Notes: generated by a model from the letters alone, not told the origin. DNA of 64,000 nucleotides from Acidobacteriota bacterium (GCA_027459505.1 DAIDIE010000041.1:191252-255251); one strand, 5' to 3'. Counted from the first letter of the stretch, positions 25,291-34,486 are shown. Numbers and translations: made by a program.

Positions 25291-26235
25291 GTGCCGGTCA
25301 CCAAAACACCTTTTATCTGGAATAACGGCGGCTTCATTCCGTGGGATGACGCCCGTATTCACGTCCTCTCTCACGTTATCAATTACGGTTCTGGACTATT
25401 CGAAGGCATTCGCTGCTACGCTACCCCGCACGGCCCGGCCATCTTCCGTTTGCCGGATCACCTGCAACGCCTGTTGCATTCCGCCAAGATTTACCGCATG
25501 GAGATGCGCTTCTCGCGTTCCCAACTCGAGCAGGCCTGTATCGAACTCATTCAGCGTAACAACATGCAATCCGCCTACCTGCGCCCCATCGTGTTGCGCG
25601 GGGAAGGCGGCATGGGGGTGTTGCCCACCGACAATCCTGTTGATGTTTACATTGCCGCCTGGGAGTGGGGGCGCTACCTCGGTCCTGAGGCGCAGGAAAA
25701 AGGCGTTGATGTGTGCATTTCGTCCTGGCGCCGCTTTGCCCCTGGTGCGGTCCCTGCCATGGCCAAAGCCGCGTCCAATTACATGAACTCCCAGCTCATC
25801 AAAATGGAGGCGGTCGCCAATGGTTTTGTCGAGGGCATCGCTCTGGATGCAAGCGGATTTGTAAGCGAGGGGAGCGGTGAAAACGTCTTCATGGTGCGAG
25901 AAGGAATCCTCTATACGCCGCCGGTAAGCGCCTCCATCCTCCCCGGAATCACCCGCGATTGTGTGATCACCATTGCCGAAAGCCTGGGGATGCAAGTGCG
26001 CCAGGAGAATATTCCCCGCGAAGCTCTCTACATCGCCGACGAACTGTTTTTCACCGGTACTGCCGTTGAGGTGACCGCGATCCGCTCGGTGGATCACATT
26101 CCCGTTGGCAGTGGCGTTCGTGGCCCGGTAACCCGCGCTATTCAGGAGCGCTACTTCGCCATTGCACAGGGCCAGCAGCCTGACGCCTGGAATTGGCGCA
26201 CCGCCGTCCCCCAGCTTACCGGCGCCATACGTTAA
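25291..26235 (+). CDS. ilvE: Branched-chain amino acid aminotransferase
   Basis: 314 aa, GTG start with GGGAGAG 7 nt before it. Class IV PLP fold: the PLP-binding Lys lies in MAKAASNYMNSQL, preceded by the RRFAPGAVP loop, and the phosphate/carboxylate-binding motif SEGSGENVFMV and GITRDCVI follow in the usual order. It transfers the amino group between glutamate and branched-chain 2-oxo acids, the last step of Val/Leu/Ile biosynthesis. TATACT at 25259-25264 is a plausible -10 box. The next gene, a zinc alcohol dehydrogenase, begins 10 nt later and is probably cotranscribed. Confidence 0.92.
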   Translation: MPVTKTPFIWNNGGFIPWDDARIHVLSHVINYGSGLFEGIRCYATPHGPAIFRLPDHLQRLLHSAKIYRMEMRFSRSQLEQACIELIQRNNMQSAYLRPIVLRGEGGMGVLPTDNPVDVYIAAWEWGRYLGPEAQEKGVDVCISSWRRFAPGAVPAMAKAASNYMNSQLIKMEAVANGFVEGIALDASGFVSEGSGENVFMVREGILYTPPVSASILPGITRDCVITIAESLGMQVRQENIPREALYIADELFFTGTAVEVTAIRSVDHIPVGSGVRGPVTRAIQERYFAIAQGQQPDAWNWRTAVPQLTGAIR

Positions 26236-26245
26236 AGCAAACATC

Positions 26246-27241
26246 ATGCTCGCTGCCCGCCTCCATGCCGCCGCCCTGAGTGAAACACCGCTTCGGCTGG
26301 AGGAAATTGAAGTCCCCCAGCCTGGTCCCGGCGAAGTTTTGCTCAAAGTCGAGGCTTGTGGCGTCTGTCGCACCGACCTCCATATTGTTTCCGGAGAACT
26401 GCCCCTGCTTCGTCAGCCGCTTACGCCTGGGCATCAGATCGTCGGCCGCATGGCCGCTGTGGGCGCCGGAGTGACGTCGCTGCCAATCGGCCTTCGCGTG
26501 GGCGTCTCCTGGCTCGGCGGTGTGGACCAGAGTTGCTTTTACTGCCGGAATGATCGCGAAAACCTTTGTGACAACCCCACCTTCACCGGCTACAGCGTCG
26601 ACGGTGGATACGCTGGATTTGTAGTCGCGAAAAGCGATTTCCTTGTTCCACTGCCACCCAGCGAATCCCCGGTCGAGTTGGCGCCCCTGCTTTGCGCCGG
26701 GATTATCGGCTTCCGCAGCTTGCGTGTGGCGAATGTGCAGCCCGGAATGCGCGTGGGGCTGTTCGGTTTTGGGGCCTCCGCCCACCTGGCAATCGAAGTA
26801 CTAAAGCATTGGAACTGCGAGGTGTATGTCTCCACCCGAGGTGAGTCGCACCGTCGCCTCGCTCAGGAATGCGGAGCCGCTTGGGTGGGTAACGCCACTG
26901 CACGCCCGCCGGTTGCTCTCGATGCGGCTGTGACCTTTGCCCCTAGCGGCGACGTTGTCGTTGCCGCCCTCGCCTCCCTACGCAAAGGAGGTGTCGTCGC
27001 CATCAATGCTATTCACCTGGATCGCATTCCTCAGTTCGACTACGACTCCCTGCTTTGGGGTGAACGCCAGTTGCGCAGCGTTGCTAATATGACCCGTCAG
27101 GATGCGCGTGACTTCGTCTCCCTCGCCGTTAAGATCGGTATTAAGCCGCGCACCACAGTCTTTCGCCTGAAGCAGGCCAATGAGGCGCTTGCCGCCGTGG
27201 CTGGCGACCGCGTTGATGGCGCTGTCGTGCTGGTTCCCTGA
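26246..27241 (+). CDS. Zinc-dependent alcohol dehydrogenase
   Basis: 331 aa from the ATG at 26246. Medium-chain dehydrogenase: catalytic zinc Cys in ACGVCRTD and His in PGHQIVG, and a Rossmann core (GLFGFGASAHLAIEVLKHW) for NAD(P). The structural zinc lobe reads DQSCFYCRNDRENLC; three of the usual four Cys are present and the first is replaced by Asp. The enzyme probably oxidises alcohols or reduces aldehydes; the substrate is not evident. It starts 10 nt after ilvE, so co-expression with branched-chain amino acid metabolism is likely. Confidence 0.85.
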   Translation: MLAARLHAAALSETPLRLEEIEVPQPGPGEVLLKVEACGVCRTDLHIVSGELPLLRQPLTPGHQIVGRMAAVGAGVTSLPIGLRVGVSWLGGVDQSCFYCRNDRENLCDNPTFTGYSVDGGYAGFVVAKSDFLVPLPPSESPVELAPLLCAGIIGFRSLRVANVQPGMRVGLFGFGASAHLAIEVLKHWNCEVYVSTRGESHRRLAQECGAAWVGNATARPPVALDAAVTFAPSGDVVVAALASLRKGGVVAINAIHLDRIPQFDYDSLLWGERQLRSVANMTRQDARDFVSLAVKIGIKPRTTVFRLKQANEALAAVAGDRVDGAVVLVP

Positions 27242-27308
27242 GGTGCCCCGACCGCTCCTCCAGCAAGATCGTTGCTGTTGGCAGCCAAGTGCGCTGCTCA
27301 ATCCGCGT

Positions 27309-27314
27309 TACACT
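27309..27314 (+). promoter_or_regulatory. Candidate -10 box for leaderless ruvC transcript
   Basis: TACACT, 5 nt before the ATG at 27320, with no ribosome binding site. The arrangement is the same as at the tgpA-like gene. Confidence 0.4.
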
Positions 27315-27319
27315 TGCGC

Positions 27320-27817
27320 ATGCTGGTTCTTGGCGTGGATTGCGGAAGTCAAGCTACGGGTTTCGGCCTGGTGGAAACCAACGGCCATCGCCATACCTTG
27401 TGTGTGAGCGGGACCATTCGCAGCAACAGTAAGGAGCCGCTTCCGTTTCGCCTGCACCGCATCCATGAGCGCCTCACCACCCTCATGCTGGAGCAGCGAC
27501 CCCACGTGCTTGCCGTAGAGGACGTGTTTTTCGCCGAAAACGTCCGCTCGGCCCTCAAACTGGGGCATGTCCGTGGCGTGGTGATGCAGGCCGCCGCCGC
27601 GCTCTCCATCCCCGTCGCCGAATACACCCCCCTGGCCGTCAAGAGCGCCCTTACCGGCTACGGCAAGGCGGACAAAGTCCAGGTCCAACACATGGTCTGC
27701 ACCCTGCTCAGCCTGCAGCAGAAACCCGACTCACTGGACGCTTCCGATGCCTTGGCCGTCGCCATCTGCCACATCCACAGCGTTGGCGTACACGCCATTG
27801 CCAACAGCGCCCGATAA
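27320..27817 (+). CDS. ruvC: Holliday junction resolvase RuvC
   Basis: 165 aa from the ATG at 27320. The four acidic active-site residues of RuvC are visible: Asp in LGVDCGSQATGFG, Glu in AVEDVFFAENV, and two Asp in LDASDALAVAICH. It resolves Holliday junctions by paired nicking together with RuvAB during recombination. No ruvA or ruvB lies nearby; the gene stands alone between the alcohol dehydrogenase and a repeat-bearing gap. Length is normal for the family. Confidence 0.92.
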   Translation: MLVLGVDCGSQATGFGLVETNGHRHTLCVSGTIRSNSKEPLPFRLHRIHERLTTLMLEQRPHVLAVEDVFFAENVRSALKLGHVRGVVMQAAAALSIPVAEYTPLAVKSALTGYGKADKVQVQHMVCTLLSLQQKPDSLDASDALAVAICHIHSVGVHAIANSAR

Positions 27818-28484
27818 ACCAATGGAGCGAGCAAACGGGTTCTCCCCGGGGAAGAAATCGCCCGAGGAGGCCGCCAGTGGAGGGCCGCGAAACCCCCTCC
27901 GGGCCCTGGTCAACACGTAGGAAGCCCCCCCGGGCGGCCCGCTTAGCTGCGGTCGGGCTTCGTGCGGCGGTTCGCGCGGGAGAGGCTTCCGTCATCAGCG
28001 GCTTCACTGGCTCACTGCCGTGTCGTAGGCCTCCCGGATGTGGTCCTCATCCCCTTCGGCAATCCAGAAGCGCTGGCTGCCACGTTAAGTAGCTTGCTGG
28101 CCGCTTCGCCGCCAACCGGTCGCGCCTTGGTCTAAGCTGCTTCTGGGGCAACATTCAGCCCCGTTGTGCCATACTGTGCCGGTAATGCGGTACTTCGGCC
28201 TAGTGATGACCAGCACGGTCTCCGCCGTTTCCCGCAATGAAGACTGGCGCAGTTCATCTCTAAAGGCCTATACTCCTGCTGAAGATGCTGAGTCACACTC
28301 CCAGCCACCAGTGCAAGCTTTATTCCGCCCGTTCCAGTGCCTTTCCCGCAGGCCCATTCGCACCACGTCGCTCCGTATCCCGTAACGCCCAGAGTGCCGG
28401 GCTGCTCGCTATCACATTGAATAAATGCGGCCGCTTCGCTTGGCTCAATGCTGGGCCGGCCCGCACCACATACGAGGACATGCA
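27818..28484. other. 667-bp gap between ruvC and pntAA
   Basis: The first third carries a copy of the dispersed GC-rich repeat (27824-28017). The remainder has no gene I can support: open frames on either strand are short, lack ribosome binding sites and have poor composition. A small hairpin, GGGGC/GCCCC, occurs near 28145-28163. The pnt promoter is presumably in the last 150 bp but no clear hexamers were found. Confidence 0.5.
27824..28017. repeat. Dispersed GC-rich repeat, copy A
   Basis: Shares with copies B and C, in the same order, GGAGCGAGC, then ATCGC, then GTGGAGGGCCGCGAAA, then GCGCGGGAGAGG, then GCGGCTTCAC and CTCACTG. It has extra material of about 60 bp in the middle. It is located directly after ruvC. 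Confidence 0.6.
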
Positions 28485-29657
28485 ATGATTATCGGCGTTC
28501 CCAAGGAGCTTTATCCCGGAGAGAAGAGGGTGGCCCTGGTGCCCTCGGTTCTTCCGGCTCTTTCCAAAGCCGGATTCGAGGTTGTTTTGGAAGCCGGTGC
28601 CGGTGCCGCCGCTGGCTACCTGGACGGCGACTACGTCGGCAAGGGTGCAAAGATTGCTCCCACGCGCGCAGAGGTCTTTCAGGCCGCCGATATCGTTGCT
28701 CAGGTGCTGGGCTACGGCGCTAATGACGTGAACGGCGCTGAAGACTTGCGCCTGCTGCGCAAGGGGCAGTACCTGGTCGGCTTCTTGCGCCCTCTATCGG
28801 AGAAAAACACTGTTCAGGAAATCGCCGCTACTGGCGCCATTCCTCTCGCGCTGGAGCTCATGCCACGCATTACCCGTGCGCAGAGCATGGATGTGCTCTC
28901 CTCCATGGCCACCGTCGCCGGCTACAAAGCCGTTCTGCTCGCGGCGGAAATGCTGCCACGCTTTTTCCCCATGTTGACCACTGCCGCCGGTACCATCACT
29001 CCCGCTCGGGTCCTCGTGATTGGCGCCGGTGTTGCCGGGCTGCAGGCCATTGCCACCGCTCGCCGCCTGGGTGCCGTGGTTTCGGCCTACGACCTGCGCC
29101 CGGTGGTGAAAGAGCAGGTTCAAAGCCTGGGCGCCCGCTTTGTCGAACTGCCTTTGGAAACCAAAGATGCCGAGGATAAGGGCGGCTATGCCAAACAGCA
29201 GGATGAGGCCTTCTACCAGAAGCAACGCGAGTTGTTGGGCCGCGTCGTCGGCGAAAGTGATGTCGTGATCACCACCGCGGTGGTTCCCGGCCGCAAGGCC
29301 CCCATCCTGGTCACCACCAACATGGTGGAGGGCATGGCGCCCGGTTCGGTGATCGTCGATCTGGCCGCCGAGCGCGGCGGCAATTGCGAGTTGACCCGCT
29401 CCGGCGAGATCGCCGTCCAGCGCGGAGTCCACATTGTGGGAAAGATCAACCTGGCCGGTAGCGTCCCTTACCATGCCAGCCAGCTCTATGCCAAGAACGT
29501 CAGTAACTACTTGACTCACATGTTCAAGGGCGGCAAGAACGAGCCCGACATGAACGACGAGATTACGCGTGAGACCATCGTGGCGCGGGATGGAGAAGTG
29601 CTGCCTCCGCGCGTGCGTGAATACTACAAAATGCCGGCCGCTGTCGCCAAGGCTTAA
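28485..29657 (+). CDS. pntAA: NAD(P) transhydrogenase alpha subunit part 1 (soluble NAD domain)
   Basis: 390 aa with GAGG 8 nt before the ATG. Contains the alanine-dehydrogenase/PntA N-terminal domain (IGVPKELYPGEKRVALVPS), the NAD-binding motif VLVIGAGVAGLQAIATARRLGA and the DLRP/KEQV region. It is the NAD(H)-binding domain I, without the membrane helices, which are encoded separately by the next gene, as in Rhodospirillum rubrum. With PntAB and PntB it couples hydride transfer from NADH to NADP+ to proton entry, supplying NADPH. The following gene starts 12 nt after the stop. Confidence 0.93.
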   Translation: MIIGVPKELYPGEKRVALVPSVLPALSKAGFEVVLEAGAGAAAGYLDGDYVGKGAKIAPTRAEVFQAADIVAQVLGYGANDVNGAEDLRLLRKGQYLVGFLRPLSEKNTVQEIAATGAIPLALELMPRITRAQSMDVLSSMATVAGYKAVLLAAEMLPRFFPMLTTAAGTITPARVLVIGAGVAGLQAIATARRLGAVVSAYDLRPVVKEQVQSLGARFVELPLETKDAEDKGGYAKQQDEAFYQKQRELLGRVVGESDVVITTAVVPGRKAPILVTTNMVEGMAPGSVIVDLAAERGGNCELTRSGEIAVQRGVHIVGKINLAGSVPYHASQLYAKNVSNYLTHMFKGGKNEPDMNDEITRETIVARDGEVLPPRVREYYKMPAAVAKA

Positions 29658-29669
29658 TTGGAGGGAATT

Positions 29670-29966
29670 GTGCCCCAGGGCTTCATTACCAATCTGTACG
29701 TCTTTGTCCTGGCCGGATTTCTCGGCTTTGAGGTCATCCGGCGGGTTTCGCCGCTGCTTCACACTCCGCTCATGTCCCTTACCAACGCGCTCGACGCCAT
29801 CGTCGTTTTAGCCGCCATCATCATCTGCGGCGAAACCCGTGAGGTCCTGCCCACGGTCTTGGGAGCCATTGCAGTTGCCGCCGCCTTCAGCAATATGATT
29901 GGCGGTTTCCTGATCACCGATCGCATGCTGCGCATGTTCAAACTGAGTGGGCGGAAAAAACAATGA
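29670..29966 (+). CDS. pntAB: NAD(P) transhydrogenase alpha subunit part 2 (membrane)
   Basis: 98 aa from a GTG at 29670, which has a perfect GGAGGGAATT ribosome binding site; an in-frame TTG at 29658 overlaps that site and is rejected. Three hydrophobic helices (FVLAGFLGFEVI, AIVVLAAIIICG, LGAIAVAAAFSNMIGGF) match domain II of PntA. The last 4 nt overlap pntB (ATGA), so expression is coupled. It anchors the NAD-binding subunit to the membrane and forms part of the proton channel. Confidence 0.9.
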   Translation: MPQGFITNLYVFVLAGFLGFEVIRRVSPLLHTPLMSLTNALDAIVVLAAIIICGETREVLPTVLGAIAVAAAFSNMIGGFLITDRMLRMFKLSGRKKQ

Positions 29967-31393
29967 CGGCACCAATCGTTCTTGTCATCCAACAATACGC
30001 GGATTTCTCCTATGTTGCGGCCATCGCCCTCTTCATCCTGTCGTTGAAATGGTTGAGTTCGCCCGCCACCGCGCGCCGCGGCGTGCTCTCCGGTGAAATC
30101 GGCGCGGCGCTGGCGCTGGTTACCACGTTCTTCGATCCCCGCCTGGTGCAGTTCAGGTGGATTGCCGTCGGGCTGCTCGTGGGCCTGATCATTGGCATCC
30201 CGCTCGGTTTGGTGAAGATGACGGCGGTGCCCCAGCGAACCGCCATGAGCCACGCCTTTGGCGCTCTCGCGGCGGCGGTGATCGGCATTTCGGAGTATTA
30301 CGTTCACGCCCCCCACATCACCAAGTTCGGCATGACTGAGATCGCCATGGAAGTCATCATTGGCTGCCTCAGCTTTACCGGAAGCTTGATCGCGGCGGGC
30401 AAACTCCAGGAGGTCTTGCCGCAACGTCCCATTACCTACCGCGGACAGAACTACGTCAGTCTTGCCATATTTTCCGCCGCGGTGATTCTGGCGCTCATCC
30501 TCATCATCAACCCCGGTGCACCCTACCTGTTTCCGGCGATGGTGGGCGTCTCCTTGTTTTTCGGTATCCTGCTGGTCACACCCATCGGCGGCGCCGACAT
30601 GCCGACCGTCATCTCGCTGTTGAACTCCTACGTCGGCCTTTCCGCCGCCCTCCTCGGCTTTGTGCTCAACTCCAAGGTGCTGGTGGTGGCGGGCGCCCTG
30701 GATGGCTCATCCGGCTTCATCCTCTCGGTCATCATGTGCAAGGCCATGAACCGCTCCTTTACCAACGTATTGTTCGGCGCCTTCGGACAGGTAACCGCGG
30801 CCGCCGAACAGGTCAAAGAAGAGCGCACTGTCCGCAGCGCCACTGCGGAGGAGGCTGCCGCCATTCTTGCCGCGGCCACTTCTGTGGTGGTCGTTCCCGG
30901 CTATGGCATGGCGGTCGCTCAGGCGCAGCACAAGGTGCGGGAAATGTTCGACCTCCTGACCACCCTGGGCGTGGACGTCAAATTCGCTATCCACCCGGTG
31001 GCTGGCCGCATGCCTGGCCATATGAACGTGCTCTTGGCCGAAGCCGACGTCCCCTACGACAAGCTGGTCGAAATGGAGGACGCCAATTCCGACCTTCCGC
31101 AGGCGGATGTGGCCTTGGTGATCGGCGCCAATGACGTCACCAACCCCGCTGCCAAAACCAACCAGGGCAGTCCGATTTACGGCATGCCCATCATTGAGGC
31201 CGACAAAGCCCACACCGTCATGGTGATTAAGCGCAGCATGAATCCGGGCTTTGCCGGCATCGACAACCCGCTGTATTACCTCGATAAGACCCTGATGTTG
31301 TTTGGCGACGCCAAAGCCTTCGTCAGCGACATCGTTCGTGACCTCTCGGAAGCTGCCAAAGGCGCCAAAAAGAGCGCCACTGGCGGCCGCTGA
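29963..31393 (+). CDS. pntB: NAD(P) transhydrogenase beta subunit
   Basis: 476 aa. About nine hydrophobic helices in residues 10-260 (domain II) are followed by the soluble NADP(H)-binding domain III, with VVVPGYGMAVAQAQHKVREM, HPVAGRMPGHMNVLLAEA, VIGANDVTNPAA and KRSMNPGFAGIDNPL. The protein forms the proton-translocating half of the enzyme. It overlaps pntAB by 4 nt, and a 13-bp hairpin terminator follows the stop. Length and motifs are normal. Confidence 0.94.
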   Translation: MTAPIVLVIQQYADFSYVAAIALFILSLKWLSSPATARRGVLSGEIGAALALVTTFFDPRLVQFRWIAVGLLVGLIIGIPLGLVKMTAVPQRTAMSHAFGALAAAVIGISEYYVHAPHITKFGMTEIAMEVIIGCLSFTGSLIAAGKLQEVLPQRPITYRGQNYVSLAIFSAAVILALILIINPGAPYLFPAMVGVSLFFGILLVTPIGGADMPTVISLLNSYVGLSAALLGFVLNSKVLVVAGALDGSSGFILSVIMCKAMNRSFTNVLFGAFGQVTAAAEQVKEERTVRSATAEEAAAILAAATSVVVVPGYGMAVAQAQHKVREMFDLLTTLGVDVKFAIHPVAGRMPGHMNVLLAEADVPYDKLVEMEDANSDLPQADVALVIGANDVTNPAAKTNQGSPIYGMPIIEADKAHTVMVIKRSMNPGFAGIDNPLYYLDKTLMLFGDAKAFVSDIVRDLSEAAKGAKKSATGGR

Positions 31394-31398
31394 TAAAC

Positions 31399-31433
31399 AA
31401 TCGAGGCGGTCCCTTCTGAGACCGCCTCGATTT
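31399..31433 (+). terminator. Terminator after pntB
   Basis: A perfect 13-bp stem (31399-31411 with 31420-31432) with an 8-nt loop and a short TTT, 5 nt after the pntB stop. It could serve both directions, since the GH16 gene ends at 31466 on the other strand. Confidence 0.75.
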
Positions 31434-31465
31434 ACCACCCCCGGTTCGCCCGTATTACCAATCCC

Positions 31466-32671
31466 TCAGTGGTGCGGCGTCGTAGCCGCTGCCTGATTGC
31501 TCGGTAGACTCTCCCCGGCGCTGCTTACAGCGGTCACCCGGTAGTAGTACGTCTTGCCGGCGTTCACTCCCGCATCCGTATAGCTGGTATTCGAAACCTG
31601 CTGCGCCAGCAAGGTGCTCGCCGACGGAATGAACCAGTCCGTCGTGCTGCGGTAAACGTTGTAGGTCGCGCCCGAGGTGGCGCTCGCGTTCCAGCTCAGG
31701 TCAACCACGTTCTTCGATGGCGCGGTTCCACTCAAATTCAGCGGAATCGCCGGATTTGAGCTGTACACCCGTACGTAATCGATATACATGTTGGCTGGAT
31801 TCGGCGTCGCTGCGTTCGGAGCTCCTGGCCAACTACCGCCCACCGCCAGGTTCATGATCAGGAAAAAGGGGTGACCATTGAACTCCCATGTGCCACTCTT
31901 AGGCATGTTCCCAGGAGTGAACTGCGCAAACGGATGTGTTGGGTCGTCGACGTAATACTGCACCAGGTCTGGCGACCACAAAACTCCATAGGTGTGGAAG
32001 CCGGTGTTGACCTGCTCCGGCGACGGCAGCGTGTACTGCTTGTTGATCGAGCTGCCTCCGTTATACCCAGGCCCATTGAGGCTGGATTGAATCGTCGACG
32101 GCCCCATCTGCGGTACGTTTTCCATCATATCTTCCTCACCGCAGTACGGCCAGTTGGTGCCGCTGAAAATGTTGTCGCCCAGCATCCAGAACGCTGGCCA
32201 AAGTCCCGTCCCCTGCGGCAGTTCCATCGAGGCCTCCGCCCGGCCATAGGTGAAGGTGAAATGTCCGTGGGTCAGCAGCCGCGCCGAAGTCCATTGTCCA
32301 TCCGGCAAAAGCTTTGCGGCAATCACCAGATGGCCATTCCCGTCCTCGTAGGCGTTTTGCTGCCAGTTGCTGCAGTCCCCGGTTTGCCCGGCGCCGGCCT
32401 GGCCGCAGTAAATCTCCAGTTCGTTGTTGCTGGAGCCTGCGGTGGGACTGTCGTAGGACCAGTTGTTCGGATCGGGCAGCGTTCCGGCGGTCCCATTGAA
32501 CTCATCATCGAAAATGGCCGTCCAGCTCTGCGCCGTTGCGCGCCGCGCTACCCCCATCAGCAAGAACATCATCATCACAAACGGCAGTGAACATTCTGCG
32601 ACTCTGGTGAATTTCGCCAACCAGCGGACGTTTCCTACGCCCAGCGGTGTCGTACAAGATGCTTGGTTCAA
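31466..32671 (-). CDS. Secreted GH16 beta-glucanase with FN3 domain
   Basis: 401 aa with a TTG start; AAGGAG lies 9 nt upstream, and no ATG in the first 30 codons is as well placed. A Sec signal peptide ends ARRATAQ. The GH16 (laminarinase/lichenase type) domain spans about 50-290: the catalytic site is EEDMMEN, with the nearby strands GRAEASMELPQGTGLWPAFW and HTYGVLWSPDLVQYYVDD. A fibronectin type III module occupies the last 90 residues (VVDLSWNASATSGATYNVYR). It hydrolyses beta-1,3- or mixed-linkage glucans outside the cell. Next to a GH18-type gene on the other strand, suggesting use of fungal or plant cell wall polymers. Confidence 0.88.
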   Translation of the reverse strand: MNQASCTTPLGVGNVRWLAKFTRVAECSLPFVMMMFLLMGVARRATAQSWTAIFDDEFNGTAGTLPDPNNWSYDSPTAGSSNNELEIYCGQAGAGQTGDCSNWQQNAYEDGNGHLVIAAKLLPDGQWTSARLLTHGHFTFTYGRAEASMELPQGTGLWPAFWMLGDNIFSGTNWPYCGEEDMMENVPQMGPSTIQSSLNGPGYNGGSSINKQYTLPSPEQVNTGFHTYGVLWSPDLVQYYVDDPTHPFAQFTPGNMPKSGTWEFNGHPFFLIMNLAVGGSWPGAPNAATPNPANMYIDYVRVYSSNPAIPLNLSGTAPSKNVVDLSWNASATSGATYNVYRSTTDWFIPSASTLLAQQVSNTSYTDAGVNAGKTYYYRVTAVSSAGESLPSNQAAATTPHH

Positions 32672-32905
32672 GTACTTGTTCTCCTTTTCTCATTTCAGCG
32701 ACAACCGGCGCCGGCCCACATCGGGACTGCCGGCTGCCACTCGTATGAGGCTGCATGGCGTTGCTTGCGTCAACGTTAACGCAGGTAAATGCCTGTTAAT
32801 ATTGCTATGGCGGTTCCTGCAGCTACTACGTTCGGATAGGTTAATCCGCCGTTTTTGGCTTCGCGCTCACCCCTTTGGGTGGCGCCGTAACATTCCACAA
32901 GCGTA

Positions 32906-34045
32906 ATGAACTTGCTCCACCGCCATGTTGTTGTTTTCTCTTTAAGCGCTTTGCTTGCCGCGAGCACTGCCTTGGCGACTGCCACAACGAGACCTCCTGT
33001 CGGCAGTCCTTCCCGCAGACGCGAGGACATCCAGGTTTACGGTGCTTGGCTCTGCGGCAACGACACCTGCGCCTGGGCGACCAGGCGCTCCGTCTCGGAC
33101 TTTGACTTGGCCAACCATTGGCTCATTGATCGTGGCGATGGCCAGCCCTCGGTGAACCTGGTCGTCTTTGCCTTCGTCAATCCTCTAAAACTGTTGCGAA
33201 GGACCTCCGACGGCAAAGATGTGGACGGCGTTCCTGTCGGTATCACTCCAGAATTGGTCAACTACTTCCGCAGCCGCCATGTGCGCGTCATGCTGTCCCT
33301 TGGAGGGTATACCTATACCGATGCCTGGAATCAGGCTCTGCAACGGGATCCGGAAAAGCTGGCTCGCCACGCCGCGCGACTGGCGCTTCGCTTGCACGCT
33401 GGCATCGAAATCGACTACGAGGAAGGGCACCATCCCCATTTGCTGGCGCTGAATCGTTTCGTCCACGCCTACCGCTCCTTTCGCGACCCGGCCACCGGCG
33501 CCACCACCGCCTACGATCCTGCCGGCGTCAATCCCGCCTCCCGCCTCACCATCGACTTGGGCAATGACGATTACTGGTTGAGCGGGATTGCGGCATACGC
33601 CAGCGCGCATTGGCTTCAGCCTGGCCAGCGTATGCTCGACTACGCCAACCTGATGGTGCCTGATAAACCAGTTGGTCTAAAGAAATTGGAGCGCGGCTGG
33701 CGTCAGCATGTGGCTGGCGATAAGGATACGAGTCCTCCCGTGCCCGCCCTCGCCCCCGCCAGACTCACCGTTGGCCTGTACCTGACTCACGGCAAGAAGA
33801 TTCTTGCGGACTGCGACAACTTCGCACGTTCCATGCAGCGTAAGGCGGCGCCGCTGGTTCTCAACATCCCACCCCGGGGGGCTGGAAAAACTGCGGGATT
33901 GCTGGGCTATATGTTTTGGGCGGCTGAGTGCCCCACTTGGAAGGGGACCTGTACCACCCCTCCGCATGGCTGTGAAGGTGGCGTTGGCCAGGGGGCTCGT
34001 CGTTTTCAGATCCCTGTACCTATGCGCGCTCTGCCGGAGCCATAG
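32906..34045 (+). CDS. Secreted GH18 chitinase-like protein
   Basis: 379 aa. A signal peptide (VVVFSLSALLAASTALA) is followed by a GH18 barrel: the substrate-binding strand VMLSLGGYTY and the catalytic strand AGIEIDYEEGH, with Asp and Glu at the usual DxE spacing, though the family signature DGxDxDxE is only partly kept. The C-terminus is short and unusual. It probably binds or hydrolyses chitin-like or peptidoglycan-like N-acetylglucosamine polymers, but it could be a non-catalytic relative. Divergent from the GH16 gene with 234 bp between them. Confidence 0.7.
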   Translation: MNLLHRHVVVFSLSALLAASTALATATTRPPVGSPSRRREDIQVYGAWLCGNDTCAWATRRSVSDFDLANHWLIDRGDGQPSVNLVVFAFVNPLKLLRRTSDGKDVDGVPVGITPELVNYFRSRHVRVMLSLGGYTYTDAWNQALQRDPEKLARHAARLALRLHAGIEIDYEEGHHPHLLALNRFVHAYRSFRDPATGATTAYDPAGVNPASRLTIDLGNDDYWLSGIAAYASAHWLQPGQRMLDYANLMVPDKPVGLKKLERGWRQHVAGDKDTSPPVPALAPARLTVGLYLTHGKKILADCDNFARSMQRKAAPLVLNIPPRGAGKTAGLLGYMFWAAECPTWKGTCTTPPHGCEGGVGQGARRFQIPVPMRALPEP

Positions 34046-34114
34046 CACCAGGCCTCCTGGTTTTCAACGGCCAGACCTGGGATTCATCGCCTCGGTCATG
34101 CTACCGTTCTTGCA

Positions 34115-34486
34115 ATGCCCCTTTTACGCCTCGGCAAGTGCGGCTTCCGCTTCAATGCGAGCCACTCCTTTCCCCATGACGATGGCTATGATCGCCTGCT
34201 TCATGGCCACGACTACGAGTTCAGCGTGCTTTTGGAAAGCCGTTTGGAACCGGGGCAGGCAAAGTTGCTCTACGACATGCGCAACCTGAAGCCGCTGGTT
34301 CAGGACCAGGTCATTGCCGTTCTCGACCACACCAATCTCAATGATTTGTTGCCCGACCCCAGCAGTGAGGCGGTCGCGCAATGGATTTGGCAACGGCTGC
34401 GCAACGGTATTCCCCAACACTTGCGCCTGGGTGTTCAGCTCTGGGAGACGCGCTCGATCTATGTCGAGTATTGGGGCGATGCATAA
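34115..34486 (+). CDS. 6-carboxytetrahydropterin synthase (QueD)-like, Cys absent
   Basis: 123 aa. The T-fold signature is present: zinc-binding His residues in FNASHSFPH and LLHGHDYEF, and the Glu in WETRSIYVEY. In QueD a catalytic Cys lies four residues before the HGH motif; here that stretch reads YDRLLHGH, with no Cys and a loop two residues shorter. The protein is therefore probably a PTPS/QueD paralogue with altered or lost chemistry. No other queuosine genes lie nearby. A TACCGT 7 nt before the ATG is a weak -10 candidate. A palindromic terminator follows. Confidence 0.75.
   Translation: MPLLRLGKCGFRFNASHSFPHDDGYDRLLHGHDYEFSVLLESRLEPGQAKLLYDMRNLKPLVQDQVIAVLDHTNLNDLLPDPSSEAVAQWIWQRLRNGIPQHLRLGVQLWETRSIYVEYWGDA

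Noticed and set aside
28132-28485. Small gene in the ruvC-pntAA gap
   Set aside because: Frames of 70-120 codons exist on both strands but lack start signals and have unlikely composition (Cys- and Gly-rich without pattern).
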